Notes under the pieces: model-generated
Databases searched by the model: none
Told to the model about the DNA's origin: nothing
Seen by the model: the letters and a program-made list of their open reading frames with translations, nothing else
Shown here: positions 1-9,657 of the stretch, piece after piece
Layout: every line of letters begins with the position of its first letter
Numbering within the stretch: the stretch's first letter is position 1
NCBI RefSeq assembly: GCF_026168515.1
Contig: NZ_CP093443.1
Span: forward strand, 558,001 to 622,000
DNA from: Brevibacterium spongiae
Lineage (GTDB): Bacteria; Actinomycetota; Actinomycetes; Actinomycetales; Brevibacteriaceae
Reading direction: 5' to 3'
Length of the DNA: 64,000 nt
Translations under genes and position numbers: made by a program

Positions 1-2
1 CT

Positions 3-656
3 GCTGAGGCAGCAAGTGCAAAGTTCGACGTTACGAAGTCGTCGGCGAAAAGCATCGTAGTTTCTAGTTCTGCCGATCGTCAGATCGAAATAGAAATGCT
101 TCATAAAAAGAGTGGCGTGAAGAGGTGGAAGGTCGTTTCGGACATATACAAAGCAGAAGGCTACTCTAACGCCGGCGAAGAGGCAGATGTCGCAATTTTT
201 GCGAATGATGATGATCCGCGACGCACTCGGGTTGCATTGAATGTGTCGAGGCATGGACTCGGAAAGTACGAGATCGGAGCGTCCAGAGTTAGCGGATATG
301 ACTCAACAGACTGGGACGCAGAGCAGGTGGTTAGCCGTACTGACTTTACTAAGGGCTCGTTCTACGTCCGCGGAAAGACTGATGCTTCCCTGTCCTCGAA
401 TCGCAAAGGAGGCACGGTTACGCTGACTTCGTCGACCAAGGTTTATAATCCGGAACGCTACAGCAAGGTCGCCTACAGCCCGAAGGTGAAGTTCCAGGTC
501 AAGTCGGGCGGCAAATGGAAGACACTGAAGATGATTTCCGCGAAAAGAGGCAAGGCCGTTTACAAGGTGAAGTCGAAGAGCAAGAAGTACTACCGCGTTA
601 CATTCAGTCAGAAGGGATGGGCAACCGGAGCCACCTCGAAGTCGGTCAGGCGCTGA
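3..656 (+). CDS. secreted basic repeat-domain protein, 5'-truncated by window edge
   Basis: The reading frame is open from base 3 to the stop at 656 and its start lies outside the window; the first ATG inside it, at 96, is unlikely to be the true start. The visible N-terminus (AEAASAKFDV) matches the region just after the signal peptide of the next gene, so this is its tandem paralogue. The last ~100 residues (from TKGSFYVRGKT to the end) are about 80% identical to the paralogue by eye and are rich in Lys, Ser and Tyr in alternating beta-strand-like runs, as in cell-wall or Ig-like modules. The N-terminal half is divergent and lacks the two cysteines of the paralogue. Function unknown; probably exported. 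Confidence 0.75.
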   Translation, partial: AEAASAKFDVTKSSAKSIVVSSSADRQIEIEMLHKKSGVKRWKVVSDIYKAEGYSNAGEEADVAIFANDDDPRRTRVALNVSRHGLGKYEIGASRVSGYDSTDWDAEQVVSRTDFTKGSFYVRGKTDASLSSNRKGGTVTLTSSTKVYNPERYSKVAYSPKVKFQVKSGGKWKTLKMISAKRGKAVYKVKSKSKKYYRVTFSQKGWATGATSKSVRR

Positions 657-718
657 TCTTGGAGTGAGTAGGAAGTTGGTGCATGTTCTTAAGCTGATCT
701 AGTTCCCAGCTCCCGGGT

Positions 719-750
719 GGCCCGAGCGTTTTCGTTCGGGCCGCCTTTTC
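719..750 (+). terminator. rho-independent terminator between the tandem paralogues
   Basis: A GGCCCGA/TCGGGCC inverted repeat with a 10-base loop is followed by GCCTTTTC. It lies 62 bases after the first paralogue's stop and well before the next start, so the two genes are probably separate transcripts. Confidence 0.65.
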
Positions 751-898
751 ATGTGGCTGAGGAGACCGGTCGCAGACTGCAGATGTGATAATATTCGGCC
801 ATACAACTTTCGAGTTTCGTGACCTGACGTTGCCGACTGCACTCTCGTTGACTCCGACTTTGGCATCCCCTTCCATCCCATCTTCAGTTGGAGTCTCA

Positions 899-1606
899 AT
901 GAAGTTCCTCAAACGCGCACTCGTTGCCTCAATTGCCGCCCTTGCTCTTGCCATCGGTCCCGCTGTCTCTGCCGAGGCTGCGAGTGCCAAGTTCGATGTC
1001 ACCAAGTTGTCTGCCGACAACGTTGTCGTTTCCGACTGGAACTGTAAGAAGACGAATGTCTACATGAAGCATAGAAAGTCGGGAGTGGACTCCTGGAACG
1101 TTTCCACTGAAGTCCGGGGTAAGCATGGTCTCGCCACTTGGGCCAACTATGGAACCTATGGCTCGGCAACTAAAGACCGCGTGCAGGTCTGTCCATCAAT
1201 TTATGGCCTTGGCAAATATACGTTGGGTCCGTCGGAGATCTCGGCTTATGGGTACTCGACGAGCAACGGTTGGGGCGAAGTCGAAGAGCCCGACTACACG
1301 AAGGGCTCGTTCTACGTCCGTGGGAAGACTTACGCTTCGCTGTCCTCAAAGCGAAGCGGCAGCACGGTTACTCTGACCTCGTCGACGAAGGTTTACAACC
1401 CCGAGCGCTACGGCAAGGTCAACTACAACCCGAAGGTGAAGTTCCAGGTCAAGTCCGGCAGCAAGTGGAAGACTCTGAAGACGGTCACCGCGAAGAAGGG
1501 CAAGGCCACCTACAAGGTGAAGTCGAAGAGCAAAAAGACCTACCGCGTCACCTTCGGCCAGGTCAGCTGGGCGACCGGAGCTACGTCGAAGTCGGTCAAG
1601 CGCTGA
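899..1606 (+). CDS. secreted basic repeat-domain protein (second tandem paralogue)
   Basis: The ATG at 899 is preferred over the longer open frame from 785. It has GGAG about 6 bases upstream and begins a classic signal peptide: KFLKR, then a hydrophobic run, then PAVSAEAASA. The product is 235 residues. The mature N-terminal half holds two cysteines (NCKK and VQVCPS), a plausible disulfide. The C-terminal ~100 residues carry the same Lys-rich beta-like module as the upstream gene. I do not recognise a named family. Export is well supported by the signal sequence, and a cell-surface or wall-associated role is only an inference. The gene ends six bases before the stop of a convergent gene. Confidence 0.8.
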   Translation: MKFLKRALVASIAALALAIGPAVSAEAASAKFDVTKLSADNVVVSDWNCKKTNVYMKHRKSGVDSWNVSTEVRGKHGLATWANYGTYGSATKDRVQVCPSIYGLGKYTLGPSEISAYGYSTSNGWGEVEEPDYTKGSFYVRGKTYASLSSKRSGSTVTLTSSTKVYNPERYGKVNYNPKVKFQVKSGSKWKTLKTVTAKKGKATYKVKSKSKKTYRVTFGQVSWATGATSKSVKR

Positions 1607-1612
1607 CGGCAG

Positions 1613-1921
1613 CTATTCGCGAACGGTCATGTCCATTCCCTCCATGTATCCTCGGGATCCCTCTGATAATTCAAAGGGTCCCAGCGCTTCGGCGAGGGGA
1701 AGCCACAAGGCACCCAATTCGGCTGTCTTCCTGCCGCCATAATGCTTGGCGCGGAGGTTCTCGTTGTATCGCATCTGGCCCAGCTCGTCATCGGTGACCG
1801 TCCAGATGACCACCTGCGGTGGATCATCATTGACGAACGTCACTCGGTGGGGATCGGCCGTGACCGACCATCCGGTCACCTCGGCGAGGGCTTTGGCCAA
1901 CTCAGTACGATCGATACTCAT
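1613..1921 (-). CDS. small hypothetical protein (102 aa)
   Basis: A 102-residue acidic soluble protein with an ATG start and no signal peptide or membrane segment. It has an N-terminal helical piece (SIDRTELAKALAEVTGW), two short beta-like stretches (RVTFVNDD and QVVIWTVTDDEL) and a helical C-terminal half. I do not recognise the family. It is transcribed alone, tail to tail with the secreted paralogue. Codon use looks like the neighbouring real genes. A GGAGGTCACGATG context upstream supports the start. Confidence 0.6.
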   Translation of the reverse strand: MSIDRTELAKALAEVTGWSVTADPHRVTFVNDDPPQVVIWTVTDDELGQMRYNENLRAKHYGGRKTAELGALWLPLAEALGPFELSEGSRGYMEGMDMTVRE

Positions 1922-2010
1922 CGTGACCTCCTTCTGATGGGTCAGGGGGATGGCTGAGGGATCAGGGGGAATGCCTGAAGGGCCAGCGGCGCTTCAGGAC
2001 ATCGAGAATG

Positions 2011-2049
2011 AAAACACATCGGGCGCCCCAGAACGGAGCGCCCGATGTG
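2011..2049 (-). terminator. rho-independent terminator of the alanine symporter gene
   Basis: A 12-bp inverted repeat (CACATCGGGCGC / GCGCCCGATGTG, 2015-2026 and 2038-2049) is followed on the minus strand by a T run (AAAA on the plus strand at 2011-2014). It lies 35 bases beyond the symporter stop. Confidence 0.75.
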
Positions 2050-2083
2050 CATTGAGGACTGCGGACTCATGAAGCCCGTGACA

Positions 2084-3577
2084 TCACTCGCCGTCGGGGC
2101 GGACCTTCTTGCCTCGGTCCTGCCAGAACTTCGTCGTGGTCACCTCGTCGGTGCCATCCCAGGCGTCGACGTCGGTGCTGATGCGCTTGAACGTCGGCAG
2201 ATCGCCACGACGGAAGACCGGTTCGTAGCCGGCTTTGCGCTGCTGCTGGTAGTTCTTCAGCAGCGCGAATACCAGCGGCGAGAGCAAGATCAGAGCGAAG
2301 AGGTTGATCAGCGCCATGATCGCCATGAAGATGTCCGCCGCGGTCCACACCAAATCGAGGGCGGCGATCGCACCGACGAACACGGCGGCCATGACGATCA
2401 CCTGGTACACGCGCAGGGCGACCCTGCTCGTCGTCAGGTGCTCGATATTGGCTTCGCCGTAGTAGTAGTTGCCGAGGATCGACGAGAACGCGAAGAGGAA
2501 GATCGCCACAGTCAGGAAGTGGATCGCCCACTGCCCCAGCTGCCCGCTCAGCGCGGTCTGCGTGAGTTGCATGCCCTCGGCCGAGCCGCCGTACTCGGGG
2601 TTCGAGAGCAGGATGATGAACGCGGTGATCGAGCAGACGAGGATCGTATCGAAGTACACGCCCAAAGCCTGCACGAAGCCCTGCTTGGCCGGGTGCGACG
2701 CCGATGCGGTGGCCGCAGCGTTCGGCACCGAACCGATACCGGCCTCATTGGAGAACAGTCCGCGCTGAACACCGATGAGCATGATCGAGCCGAGCGTACC
2801 GCCGGCGATCGAATCCATGCTGAACGCATCGGTGAAGATCGTGGCGATCATCGAGGGCACGGCGCCGATGTTCATCACCACGACGATGATGCCGACGATG
2901 AGGTAGATGCCGGCCATGAACGGCACGAGGTAGGCGGAGATGTTCGAGATCCGCTTGGCGCCGCCGGCGAAGATCAGGAAGGCGGCGACGGCGATGATCG
3001 CACCGGCGATCGCGGCGAAGGTCCCATTCGAGGAATCGATGTCCAGTGACGCCCCGACGGCGTCGACGATCGAGTTCGACTGCACCGAGTTGAACACGAT
3101 GCCGTAGGTGATCGCGACGATGACGGCGAAGACGAGCCCCAACCACTTCATGTTCAGCCCGTGCTTGATGTAGTACGCCGGGCCGCCCCGGAAATTCGGA
3201 CCGTCCTTGAGCTTGTAGAGCTGACCGAGAGCGGACTCGGCGAATGCGGTGGCACCGCCGACGATCGCAGTCAGCCACATCCAGAACATCGCACCGGGAC
3301 CGCCGAGCGAGATCGCCAGGGCGACGCCGGCGATGTTCGCCGTGCCCACACGCGAAGCCGCAGAGATCGAGAACGCACGGAACGGCGAGATGTTCCTATT
3401 GCCTTCCGAGTCACGTCCGCCCGGCTCCACCAAGGTGCGGAACATCTCGGGCAGCAGCCGCAACTGGACGACGCCTGTGCGGATGGTGAAGTACAGGCCC
3501 GTGGGGATGAGAACGGCCACAAGAACATATGACGAGACAGTGCTGACACTGTCGAACACGCCCTGGAGCATCTCCAT
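2084..3577 (-). CDS. alanine/glycine:sodium symporter (AGCS family)
   Basis: The product is a polytopic membrane protein that takes up alanine or glycine with sodium. The ATG at 3577 (MEMLQGVFDS) is chosen because AAGGAGG lies nine bases upstream; the frame stays open to 3808 but that extension reads as shadow sequence. The 497-residue length fits the family. Family-typical stretches include the N-terminal LIPTGLYFTIRTGVVQLRLL, FRAFSISAASRVGTANIAGVA, KDGPNFRGGPAYYIKHGL and GLFSNEAGIGSVPNAAATA, the last being the conserved substrate/Na+ region. It is monocistronic, ends in its own terminator, and diverges from the phosphodiesterase gene. Confidence 0.92.
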   Translation of the reverse strand: MEMLQGVFDSVSTVSSYVLVAVLIPTGLYFTIRTGVVQLRLLPEMFRTLVEPGGRDSEGNRNISPFRAFSISAASRVGTANIAGVALAISLGGPGAMFWMWLTAIVGGATAFAESALGQLYKLKDGPNFRGGPAYYIKHGLNMKWLGLVFAVIVAITYGIVFNSVQSNSIVDAVGASLDIDSSNGTFAAIAGAIIAVAAFLIFAGGAKRISNISAYLVPFMAGIYLIVGIIVVVMNIGAVPSMIATIFTDAFSMDSIAGGTLGSIMLIGVQRGLFSNEAGIGSVPNAAATASASHPAKQGFVQALGVYFDTILVCSITAFIILLSNPEYGGSAEGMQLTQTALSGQLGQWAIHFLTVAIFLFAFSSILGNYYYGEANIEHLTTSRVALRVYQVIVMAAVFVGAIAALDLVWTAADIFMAIMALINLFALILLSPLVFALLKNYQQQRKAGYEPVFRRGDLPTFKRISTDVDAWDGTDEVTTTKFWQDRGKKVRPDGE

Positions 3578-3970
3578 CGAACTGCGCCTCCTTCGGCAAT
3601 CATGCGGTGAGGATCGGAGGGGCGAATGCGAGAACTCCGTCCGTGGTTGATCCCCAGTCTGCCACTTACGGCGCATGTCCGGGGACAGCGCCCCCTGTCG
3701 AATTCGACGTCGAACACCATCGCCGAGGCGGAACGACGCATCGCTCCGGTGCAGACCGTCGTATCGCTCCAGTCCAGAGCCGCCCCAGCCGACGACCAGC
3801 GCGGACACCGCCAGGATTCACATTCCGTCCACCCGCACATCATCGGGAACTTGCTCTCCCTGACTATTCTGGCCGCCATTGCACAGCCGAAAACACCCAC
3901 CTCGCGCAGTCTGATCGAACGCCGGAACGGCCGCCGACCACCCTCGCAGCCTCCGTGGAGGAGTCCCGAA

Positions 3971-4852
3971 ATGCCCATCACCCTCGTCACACCCACCGCC
4001 GGACCCGATCCCCGCCGCCCGTCGACAACCGCGACCCATCGTCCCCACGATCTCACCGCGGCCGTGCCCGAATCTGCCCGTGTCCGTGTTCCGCCCCTGG
4101 TCATCGCGCATCGCGGCGCGTCCGCGGACTGGCCCGAGAATACGATCCCCGCCTTCATCGCCGGCATCGACCAGGGCGCGGACATGATCGAGACCGATGT
4201 GCACATGAGCGCCGACGGCGAGCTCATTATCATGCACGATACGACCATCGACCGCACCACCGACGCCCGGACCCTCTACCCGGATCGCACCGACCGGTCC
4301 ATCGCGGGCATGAACGCCGCCCAGATCGCCACCCTCGACGCCGGCAGCTGGAAGGGTGAGCAGTTCGCCGGGATCCGTGTGCCCCGACTCGCCGAGGTGC
4401 TCGCGCTCGTCCACGACACCCGCACTGGACTGCTGCTCGAGGTCAAACACCCCGAACGGTATCCCGGAATCGCCGAGGCGATCGTTGACTCCCTGCGCGC
4501 CCTGCCGAACTATCTCGACCGGGCATTGGCCGCGGGAATGCTCGTCGTCCAGTCCGCGAACTGGGCGTTCATCAGCGAATTCCACGGACTCGCCCCCGAG
4601 ATCCCGGTCGGCGTGCTCGGCCGACCGTGCCCGGACGAACTCCAGGACTTCGCCGAATGGGTCGACCAGGTCAACCCCGAATTCTGCGCCGCCGACCCGG
4701 ACTTCCTCACCGCGATCCACGAACTCGGCATGTCGAGCCTCGTGTGGACCGTCGACGAGCTCGGGGAGATGGAACGCGCCATTGACGTCGGCGCCGACGG
4801 CATCATCACGAACACCCCTGACCGCCTCGTCGAGGTCGTCGAAGCCCTGTGA
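3971..4852 (+). CDS. glycerophosphodiester phosphodiesterase
   Basis: It hydrolyses glycerophosphodiesters to glycerol-3-phosphate and an alcohol. The ATG at 3971 has GTGGAGGAG upstream; the frame is open further back, but that part does not look coding. The 293-residue product opens with a ~35-residue Pro/Thr-rich leader without a clear signal peptide. The GDPD core follows: IAHRGASADWPENTIPAF (catalytic His and metal-binding Glu), MIETDVHMSADGELIIMHD (Glu-x-Asp and the second catalytic His), LLEVKHPE, and the C-terminal VWTVDE and GADGIITNTPD. These are the standard TIM-barrel motifs, so activity is likely. The probable location is cytoplasmic. Confidence 0.9.
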   Translation: MPITLVTPTAGPDPRRPSTTATHRPHDLTAAVPESARVRVPPLVIAHRGASADWPENTIPAFIAGIDQGADMIETDVHMSADGELIIMHDTTIDRTTDARTLYPDRTDRSIAGMNAAQIATLDAGSWKGEQFAGIRVPRLAEVLALVHDTRTGLLLEVKHPERYPGIAEAIVDSLRALPNYLDRALAAGMLVVQSANWAFISEFHGLAPEIPVGVLGRPCPDELQDFAEWVDQVNPEFCAADPDFLTAIHELGMSSLVWTVDELGEMERAIDVGADGIITNTPDRLVEVVEAL

Positions 4853-4909
4853 GTCGAAGTCCTGCCTAGCCCGTATTCGGGACGTGGCCACCGTGAAACT
4901 ACACTGACT

Positions 4910-4937
4910 CTCGCCGAGGCGGAACCACCTCGGCGAG
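4910..4937. terminator. bidirectional hairpin between convergent genes
   Basis: CTCGCCGAGGC (4910-4920) pairs with the CCTCGGCGAG copy at 4928-4937 between two converging genes eight bases from the amidohydrolase stop. The arms are two opposed copies of the genome's common CGCCGAGG word. There is no T run, so termination is inferred from position and structure. Confidence 0.5.
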
Positions 4938-4944
4938 GGTGCGC

Positions 4945-6165
4945 TCAGTGGTGAGCGGGGCGGCGGACGATGCGGCCGCGGGACATGACGAAATCGACGT
5001 CGCCGGTGACCGAGATATCGGTGAGCGGATCGCCGGGCATGGCGACGATATCGGCGCAGGCCCCCGGACGCAGTCGCCCGAGATCCTCGCGATCGAGCAT
5101 CCGTGCCGCAGTGGACGTCGCTGCCTTCAGCGCACGCAGCGGGGACAGTCCGGCCGCGACGAGGGCGACGAATTCCTTGACGCCGTGGTCGAAGGGGAAC
5201 ATTCCGCAGTCGGTGCCGAACACGACCTCGGCGTCACAGGCCGCGACGAGCCGCTGGGAGGCCAGGATCTGCTCGGAATCGCGGGAGAACTTCCATACGG
5301 CCTGGTCAGGCAGGGTGCCGTCTTCGAGCTGCTGGAGGTCTTCTTGGGTCATCTGCATCGTGGGCACGATGAACACTCCCGCCTCGGCGGCCATCGCGAC
5401 ACCCTCCTCGTCGATGAGGTACGCGTGTTCGAGGCTGCGGACGCCGGCGCGGATGGCCTGTTTGCAGGCGTCGGCGGCTCCGGTGTGCACGGCCACGGGC
5501 ATGCCCAGTTGGGCGGCGGTGGCGCACAGGGCCTCCATCTCGTCGTCGAACCAGGTGCACACGGCAGGGTCGTCGCCGGGGCTGAAGTAGCCGCCGGCGT
5601 TGACGGTCTTGACCCAGTCGGAGCCGATGGCGTGTTCACGGCGGACGGCGGCCCGGATCTCCGCGCGGTCGTCGGCCAGGGCGGAGACGGGGATGTCCCA
5701 GCGGGTGGGGTAGAAGCCGCCGATGTCGCCGTGGCCGCCGGTGGGGGAGATGATGTGAGCGGCGGCGAGGATGCGGGGCCCGATGACCAGGCCCGCGTCG
5801 ATGGCATTGCGAAGGTCGAGCGTCGGGGTCTCGGGGTCCATCGCGCCGAGGTCGCGCACTGTGGTGAACCCGGATTCGAGGTAGCCCTGGGCGATGGACA
5901 GTCCGGTCAGCGCCTTCGTCGCCGTCGATCCGAGCGTCTGCATCGGCAGGGTCGAGGCGTCCATGGTGAGGTGGACGTGGGCATCGATGAAGCCCGGGGA
6001 AACCGTGCGTTCGCCGAGGTCGATGATCTCGGCGTCGGTGGGGCGGTCGACGCTGGTTCCGATGTCGGCGATGATGCCGTCCTCGACGAGGATCTCCTGG
6101 GCTTGACGCAGCTCACCGGATTCGCCGTCGAAGAGCTTCCCGCACTTGAGCACTGTCGCAGTCAT
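4945..6165 (-). CDS. amidohydrolase, imidazolonepropionase-like
   Basis: The product is a metal-dependent hydrolase with a split N/C-terminal beta-sandwich around a TIM barrel. The ATG at 6165 (MTATVLKCGKLFDG) starts at the normal N-terminal strand of the family; the frame is open to 6567 but overlaps the upstream gene. The 406 residues show SPGFIDAHVHL (metal HxH), DWVKTVNAGG (bridging Lys region), VAVHTGAADA, RSLEHAYLID (metal His) and GTDCGMFPFDHG (metal Asp). This subgroup includes prolidase-like and carbamate-cleaving enzymes; the substrate cannot be read. The membrane protein upstream ends four bases before this start, so they probably form an operon. Confidence 0.85.
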   Translation of the reverse strand: MTATVLKCGKLFDGESGELRQAQEILVEDGIIADIGTSVDRPTDAEIIDLGERTVSPGFIDAHVHLTMDASTLPMQTLGSTATKALTGLSIAQGYLESGFTTVRDLGAMDPETPTLDLRNAIDAGLVIGPRILAAAHIISPTGGHGDIGGFYPTRWDIPVSALADDRAEIRAAVRREHAIGSDWVKTVNAGGYFSPGDDPAVCTWFDDEMEALCATAAQLGMPVAVHTGAADACKQAIRAGVRSLEHAYLIDEEGVAMAAEAGVFIVPTMQMTQEDLQQLEDGTLPDQAVWKFSRDSEQILASQRLVAACDAEVVFGTDCGMFPFDHGVKEFVALVAAGLSPLRALKAATSTAARMLDREDLGRLRPGACADIVAMPGDPLTDISVTGDVDFVMSRGRIVRRPAHH

Positions 6166-6169
6166 GTGC

Positions 6170-7159
6170 TCATCGTTGCACAGGATCAACCCTGTGGGCA
6201 GGGGCATCTGCCTGGGCCGTGCCGCCGGTCTGGGCCGAGATGGTCGCTCTGGTCGCGCTGAGTGTGCGAACGGCGAGGACGAAACCGCCGATGACGAGAC
6301 CGAAGAGGCTGATGACCCAGCCCGTGTATCCCACGACGAACAGCGGTGGGAAGCCGACCGCGAGTACAGTCGACACCAGGCACAGGAAGAGTCCGCAGGC
6401 GAAGGTGACGAATGCCAGTGTGCGAGCTGAGCGGGGTGTGATCCCGGACCGTGACGAACCGGCCGCCTGTGCGTCGGCCGGCTGCGACCGCGATTCGGCG
6501 ATGACCCGCAGGGCGAAGATCGCGGAGACGAACCCGATCGCAGCGCCGAGGGCATTGAGCGCATCACCGTATTCCCACAGGAACTGGGAGTCGATGAACA
6601 TGGTCCGCAGCAGCCAGACGAGGAGCACGATCCCGACCGCTGCGAACAATCCGATGGCGGCGTTACGTGAACGGTGGCGGAGGGTGGTCGGGGCGGCCGC
6701 CTCGGCGACGGGGACGAGTCGAGCCGTGACTGTGGCGAGGGCGATCGCCACGAGTATCGGGAAGAGGACCGCCGCGATGAGATTCATGGTGCCCAGCACT
6801 GCGGTGAGTGCGGAAGAGTTGGCCAGAATGCCGGTGTCAGCGCCGAACGTGTTGATGGTGAAGATCGACTTCAGCGCTTCGAATGTGCAGAGGAACACGG
6901 TCACGACGATGTATACGCTGCGGGGGATCGGGCGAAGCCCCCGGCCGATGATGATCGCAGTGGCACAGGCGAGGGCGACGAGTGCCAGTCGGAGGAGGCT
7001 CGGACCCGGTGTAGATACATAGGTATCTTGGGTCATGACCTCAAGGAGTCCGAAGCTGATCCACGTGATCAGGAAGACGACGGCGGCGACAGTGTTGATG
7101 GCCATTCCGCGGGTGTCAAGGCCGATCTGCGGGTCGAGGGTCTTCGCGACGGTGCTCAT
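6170..7159 (-). CDS. polytopic membrane protein of unknown function
   Basis: A 329-residue protein with about eight hydrophobic segments (near residues 20-42, 55-75, 83-103, 118-150, 168-190, 200-225, 235-255 and 260-285) and a short charged, Ala-rich cytoplasmic tail (AQTGGTAQADAPAHR). I recognise no transporter signature. The ATG at 7159 begins MSTVAKTLDPQ. It lies immediately upstream of the amidohydrolase with a four-base gap, so co-transcription and a linked role (for example delivery of the hydrolase's substrate) are plausible but unproven. Confidence 0.7.
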   Translation of the reverse strand: MSTVAKTLDPQIGLDTRGMAINTVAAVVFLITWISFGLLEVMTQDTYVSTPGPSLLRLALVALACATAIIIGRGLRPIPRSVYIVVTVFLCTFEALKSIFTINTFGADTGILANSSALTAVLGTMNLIAAVLFPILVAIALATVTARLVPVAEAAAPTTLRHRSRNAAIGLFAAVGIVLLVWLLRTMFIDSQFLWEYGDALNALGAAIGFVSAIFALRVIAESRSQPADAQAAGSSRSGITPRSARTLAFVTFACGLFLCLVSTVLAVGFPPLFVVGYTGWVISLFGLVIGGFVLAVRTLSATRATISAQTGGTAQADAPAHRVDPVQR

Positions 7160-7248
7160 GACTCCATGTTCTCATAAAAGACAGGTTCCTTGTAGCAATT
7201 GCTCAGGTTGACCTCGCGTACTCCTGCGCGAGGTGAGACGCTGGAGGC

Positions 7249-9585
7249 ATGCCGAACGAACTCGCCAACTCGACCAGCCCCTACCTTCGCGCTCACGCCG
7301 ACAACCCCGTCGACTGGCGGATGTGGACACAGGAGACCCTCGCCGAGGCGGCCCGTCGTGACCTGCCCCTCCTCATCTCGATCGGCTACTCCACCTGCCA
7401 CTGGTGCCACGTCATGGCGCATGAATCCTTCGAAGACGAAGCGATCGCGAAGCTGATCAATGACCGGTTCGTGCCGATCAAGATCGACCGGGAGGAGCTT
7501 CCGGACATCGACGCCTACTACATGAATGCACTGCAGGCGATGACCGGGCAGGGCGGCTGGCCGATGACGATCTTCGCCACCCCCGCCGGCAGTCCCTTCT
7601 ATGCGGGCACCTATTTCCCGCCCGCCCCGCGCGGCAACCTGCCCGCCTTCACCCAGGTGCTCTCCGCAGTGTCGAGCACATGGACGGACCGCCGAGACGA
7701 GGTCAACCAGATGACTTCGCGGATGGACCGCGGCCTGGTCGAGATGGCCGATGCCGTGACGAGCGCTCTTCCCGCCGAGGCGGCCGCCGAGTCCCTGAGC
7801 GCCGACGAACTCGACTCCGCCGCCGCAGCCCTCCTCGATTCCTACGATCCCGCATGGGGCGGGTTCGGCGGGGCACCGAAATTCCCACCGATGATGAACG
7901 TCCTCCAGCTCCTGGCCGCGTTCGTCCGATTGGGCGGGACCACCTCGGCGAACGACGGCGCGGGTGGCACCGCCTCGGCGAGTGATTCGGTCGGGCACGA
8001 TGCGTACCCAGACGATGTGCACCCAGTGGCACAGGCCCGCGCGGAAGGGCGCCTCGGTTGGCTCGGCGCAGACGGGCACCTGAGCGGGGAACTCGTCCTC
8101 GACTGCCTCATCGCGGTCCGCTCGACGCTGGCCCGGATCGCCAGCGGCGGCATGCGTGACCAGGTGCGCGGCGGAATCGCCCGCTACAGCGTCGACCGGC
8201 AGTGGTTCGTGCCGCACTTCGAGAAGATGCTCTACGACAATGCCCTCTACCTGCGTGCCGTCGTCGCGTGGGCGAAGGTCGAACGGGCCCTCGACCCGGG
8301 GTCGAAATGGTTGGCCCTGGCCGAACGGGAGATCGCTGACACCGCGAACTTCCTCATCAGCGACCTGTCGACCGAAGACGGACTCATCGCCGCCCTCGAC
8401 GCGGACTCGCGCAACTCAGCCGGTGAGTCCGAAGAAGGCGCCGCCTATGTCTTCACCCCCGAGGAATTCGCGCAGGCAGGGCAGGAAGGTCTGCTCGGAC
8501 TCGTCGACTCGCCGGCCGGTGCCGAGCTGTCGGGCCAGGTGGTCGCGGCCGTGCGGATCATCGACTGGCTCGGGATGGAGGACGTGCCCTTCGACGCCGA
8601 ACACCCCGCCCCGTGGGACATCGAGGCCACTCGACGCCAACGTGAGAAGCTCGACGAGCTGCGGGCCGGGCGCGCGCAGCCGGCCCGGGATACGAAGATC
8701 ATCACCGAATGGAATTCCCTGGGCATTACCGCCCTCGCCGAGGCGGCTCTGGACATGGGGGCCGAAGCTGCGGACGCGAGTGGAGCGGATGGTGCTGCGG
8801 AGGTGTGGGGGAACGCTGCAGTGCGCTTCTGGTCGGCGATGCATGAGCGTTTCGCGGGTGCCGAACTGACCGTGCGGCGCAGCTTCACCGACGGTGAGCC
8901 CGGCCCCGGGCAGGGCGGCCTCGCCGATTGGGCGCAATTCATCACCGCTGGGATCACGGTCAGGCAGCTGCCGGAAGGGGCCGCTTCGGTGCAGGTGAAT
9001 GTCCTGGTCACTGCGGGTGAGCAGATGCTGGACCAGTTCACCTCCGATAATGAGGACGGGATCCTCGAAGTCGTCGACTCGCTCGGCGACGGGATCATCG
9101 ACGTGAAGTCGGCGGACCCGGTCGACAACACCGTGCCCTCGGGCCGGTCGGCCGGTGCAGAGGCCGTGCTGCTGCTCGCCGAAATCGGCGTCGATGCGGT
9201 GGCTCAGGCCTCGGGGAACACAGGTTCCGATACATCGGCCGGCGAGGTCGCGTCCTTGGATACGGGGCGGCTGCTCGAGCTGCGCGATCGCTTCCTCGGG
9301 GTCTACCGGGCGCTCGCAGGGCAGGCTCCGCGCGGCTGCGGTCACGCGCTGTGGCAGGCGGAACGAGCACTCGGCCAGGTCCGGGTCGCCACTGTCGACG
9401 GCACGCTGCGCGGACTCGCGGCCAAGCATCCGTCCGTCACGCTGCTCACGAATTCGACCGGAGTGCCGGGACCCGACGGCGGAGAGATCGGCGTCCCTGC
9501 GGGGACGGCGATCGTCTGCCGCGGCACATCGTGCTCGCTGCCGGTGGGGACCGCCGCCGAACTCTCGGCACTGCTGGACGGGTAG
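7249..9585 (+). CDS. DUF255 thioredoxin-fold / six-hairpin protein (YyaL/SSP411 type)
   Basis: A 778-residue homologue of the bacterial YyaL / mammalian spermatogenesis protein 20 family. The start has GCTGGAGG upstream. Residues 1-160 form the thioredoxin-like DUF255 domain, beginning [21 protein letters not shown] and holding the C50-H-W-C53 redox-type motif and GQGGWPM. The remainder is the alpha/alpha-barrel part ([39 protein letters not shown] and [20 protein letters not shown]). It is longer than the usual 600-700 residues. One reason is a low-complexity insert near residues 230-260 ([17 protein letters not shown]) whose DNA contains two copies of the CCTCGGCGA word. Biochemical function is not established for the family. 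Confidence 0.9.
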   Translation: MPNELANSTSPYLRAHADNPVDWRMWTQETLAEAARRDLPLLISIGYSTCHWCHVMAHESFEDEAIAKLINDRFVPIKIDREELPDIDAYYMNALQAMTGQGGWPMTIFATPAGSPFYAGTYFPPAPRGNLPAFTQVLSAVSSTWTDRRDEVNQMTSRMDRGLVEMADAVTSALPAEAAAESLSADELDSAAAALLDSYDPAWGGFGGAPKFPPMMNVLQLLAAFVRLGGTTSANDGAGGTASASDSVGHDAYPDDVHPVAQARAEGRLGWLGADGHLSGELVLDCLIAVRSTLARIASGGMRDQVRGGIARYSVDRQWFVPHFEKMLYDNALYLRAVVAWAKVERALDPGSKWLALAEREIADTANFLISDLSTEDGLIAALDADSRNSAGESEEGAAYVFTPEEFAQAGQEGLLGLVDSPAGAELSGQVVAAVRIIDWLGMEDVPFDAEHPAPWDIEATRRQREKLDELRAGRAQPARDTKIITEWNSLGITALAEAALDMGAEAADASGADGAAEVWGNAAVRFWSAMHERFAGAELTVRRSFTDGEPGPGQGGLADWAQFITAGITVRQLPEGAASVQVNVLVTAGEQMLDQFTSDNEDGILEVVDSLGDGIIDVKSADPVDNTVPSGRSAGAEAVLLLAEIGVDAVAQASGNTGSDTSAGEVASLDTGRLLELRDRFLGVYRALAGQAPRGCGHALWQAERALGQVRVATVDGTLRGLAAKHPSVTLLTNSTGVPGPDGGEIGVPAGTAIVCRGTSCSLPVGTAAELSALLDG

Positions 9586-9602
9586 TCGCTCCGCCTCGGC
9601 GA

Positions 9603-9657
9603 TGTTCGGGAAATTAGACTATTCCGTCAGCGACGGAAAGGGGGTATTATCTGAACA
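9603..9657. promoter_or_regulatory. 55-bp near-palindrome with predicted leaderless promoter/operator
   Basis: The element runs from TGTTCGGG to TGAACA and contains an inner ATTCCGT-N5-ACGGAA dyad. It ends on the first base of the ATG of the HTH gene. TATTAT (9645-9650) with TTCCGT (9622-9627) at a 17-base spacing would place the transcript start at or next to the ATG, so the mRNA would be leaderless. A second element of exactly the same length, 42 of 55 positions identical by eye, lies at 17334-17388 beyond the module. It may be an autoregulatory operator, a boundary repeat, or both. Confidence 0.55.

Noticed and set aside
2045-3049. 334-codon plus-strand frame opposite the alanine symporter
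   Set aside because: Arg/Asp/Glu-rich shadow translation of the antisense strand of a well-recognised transporter.
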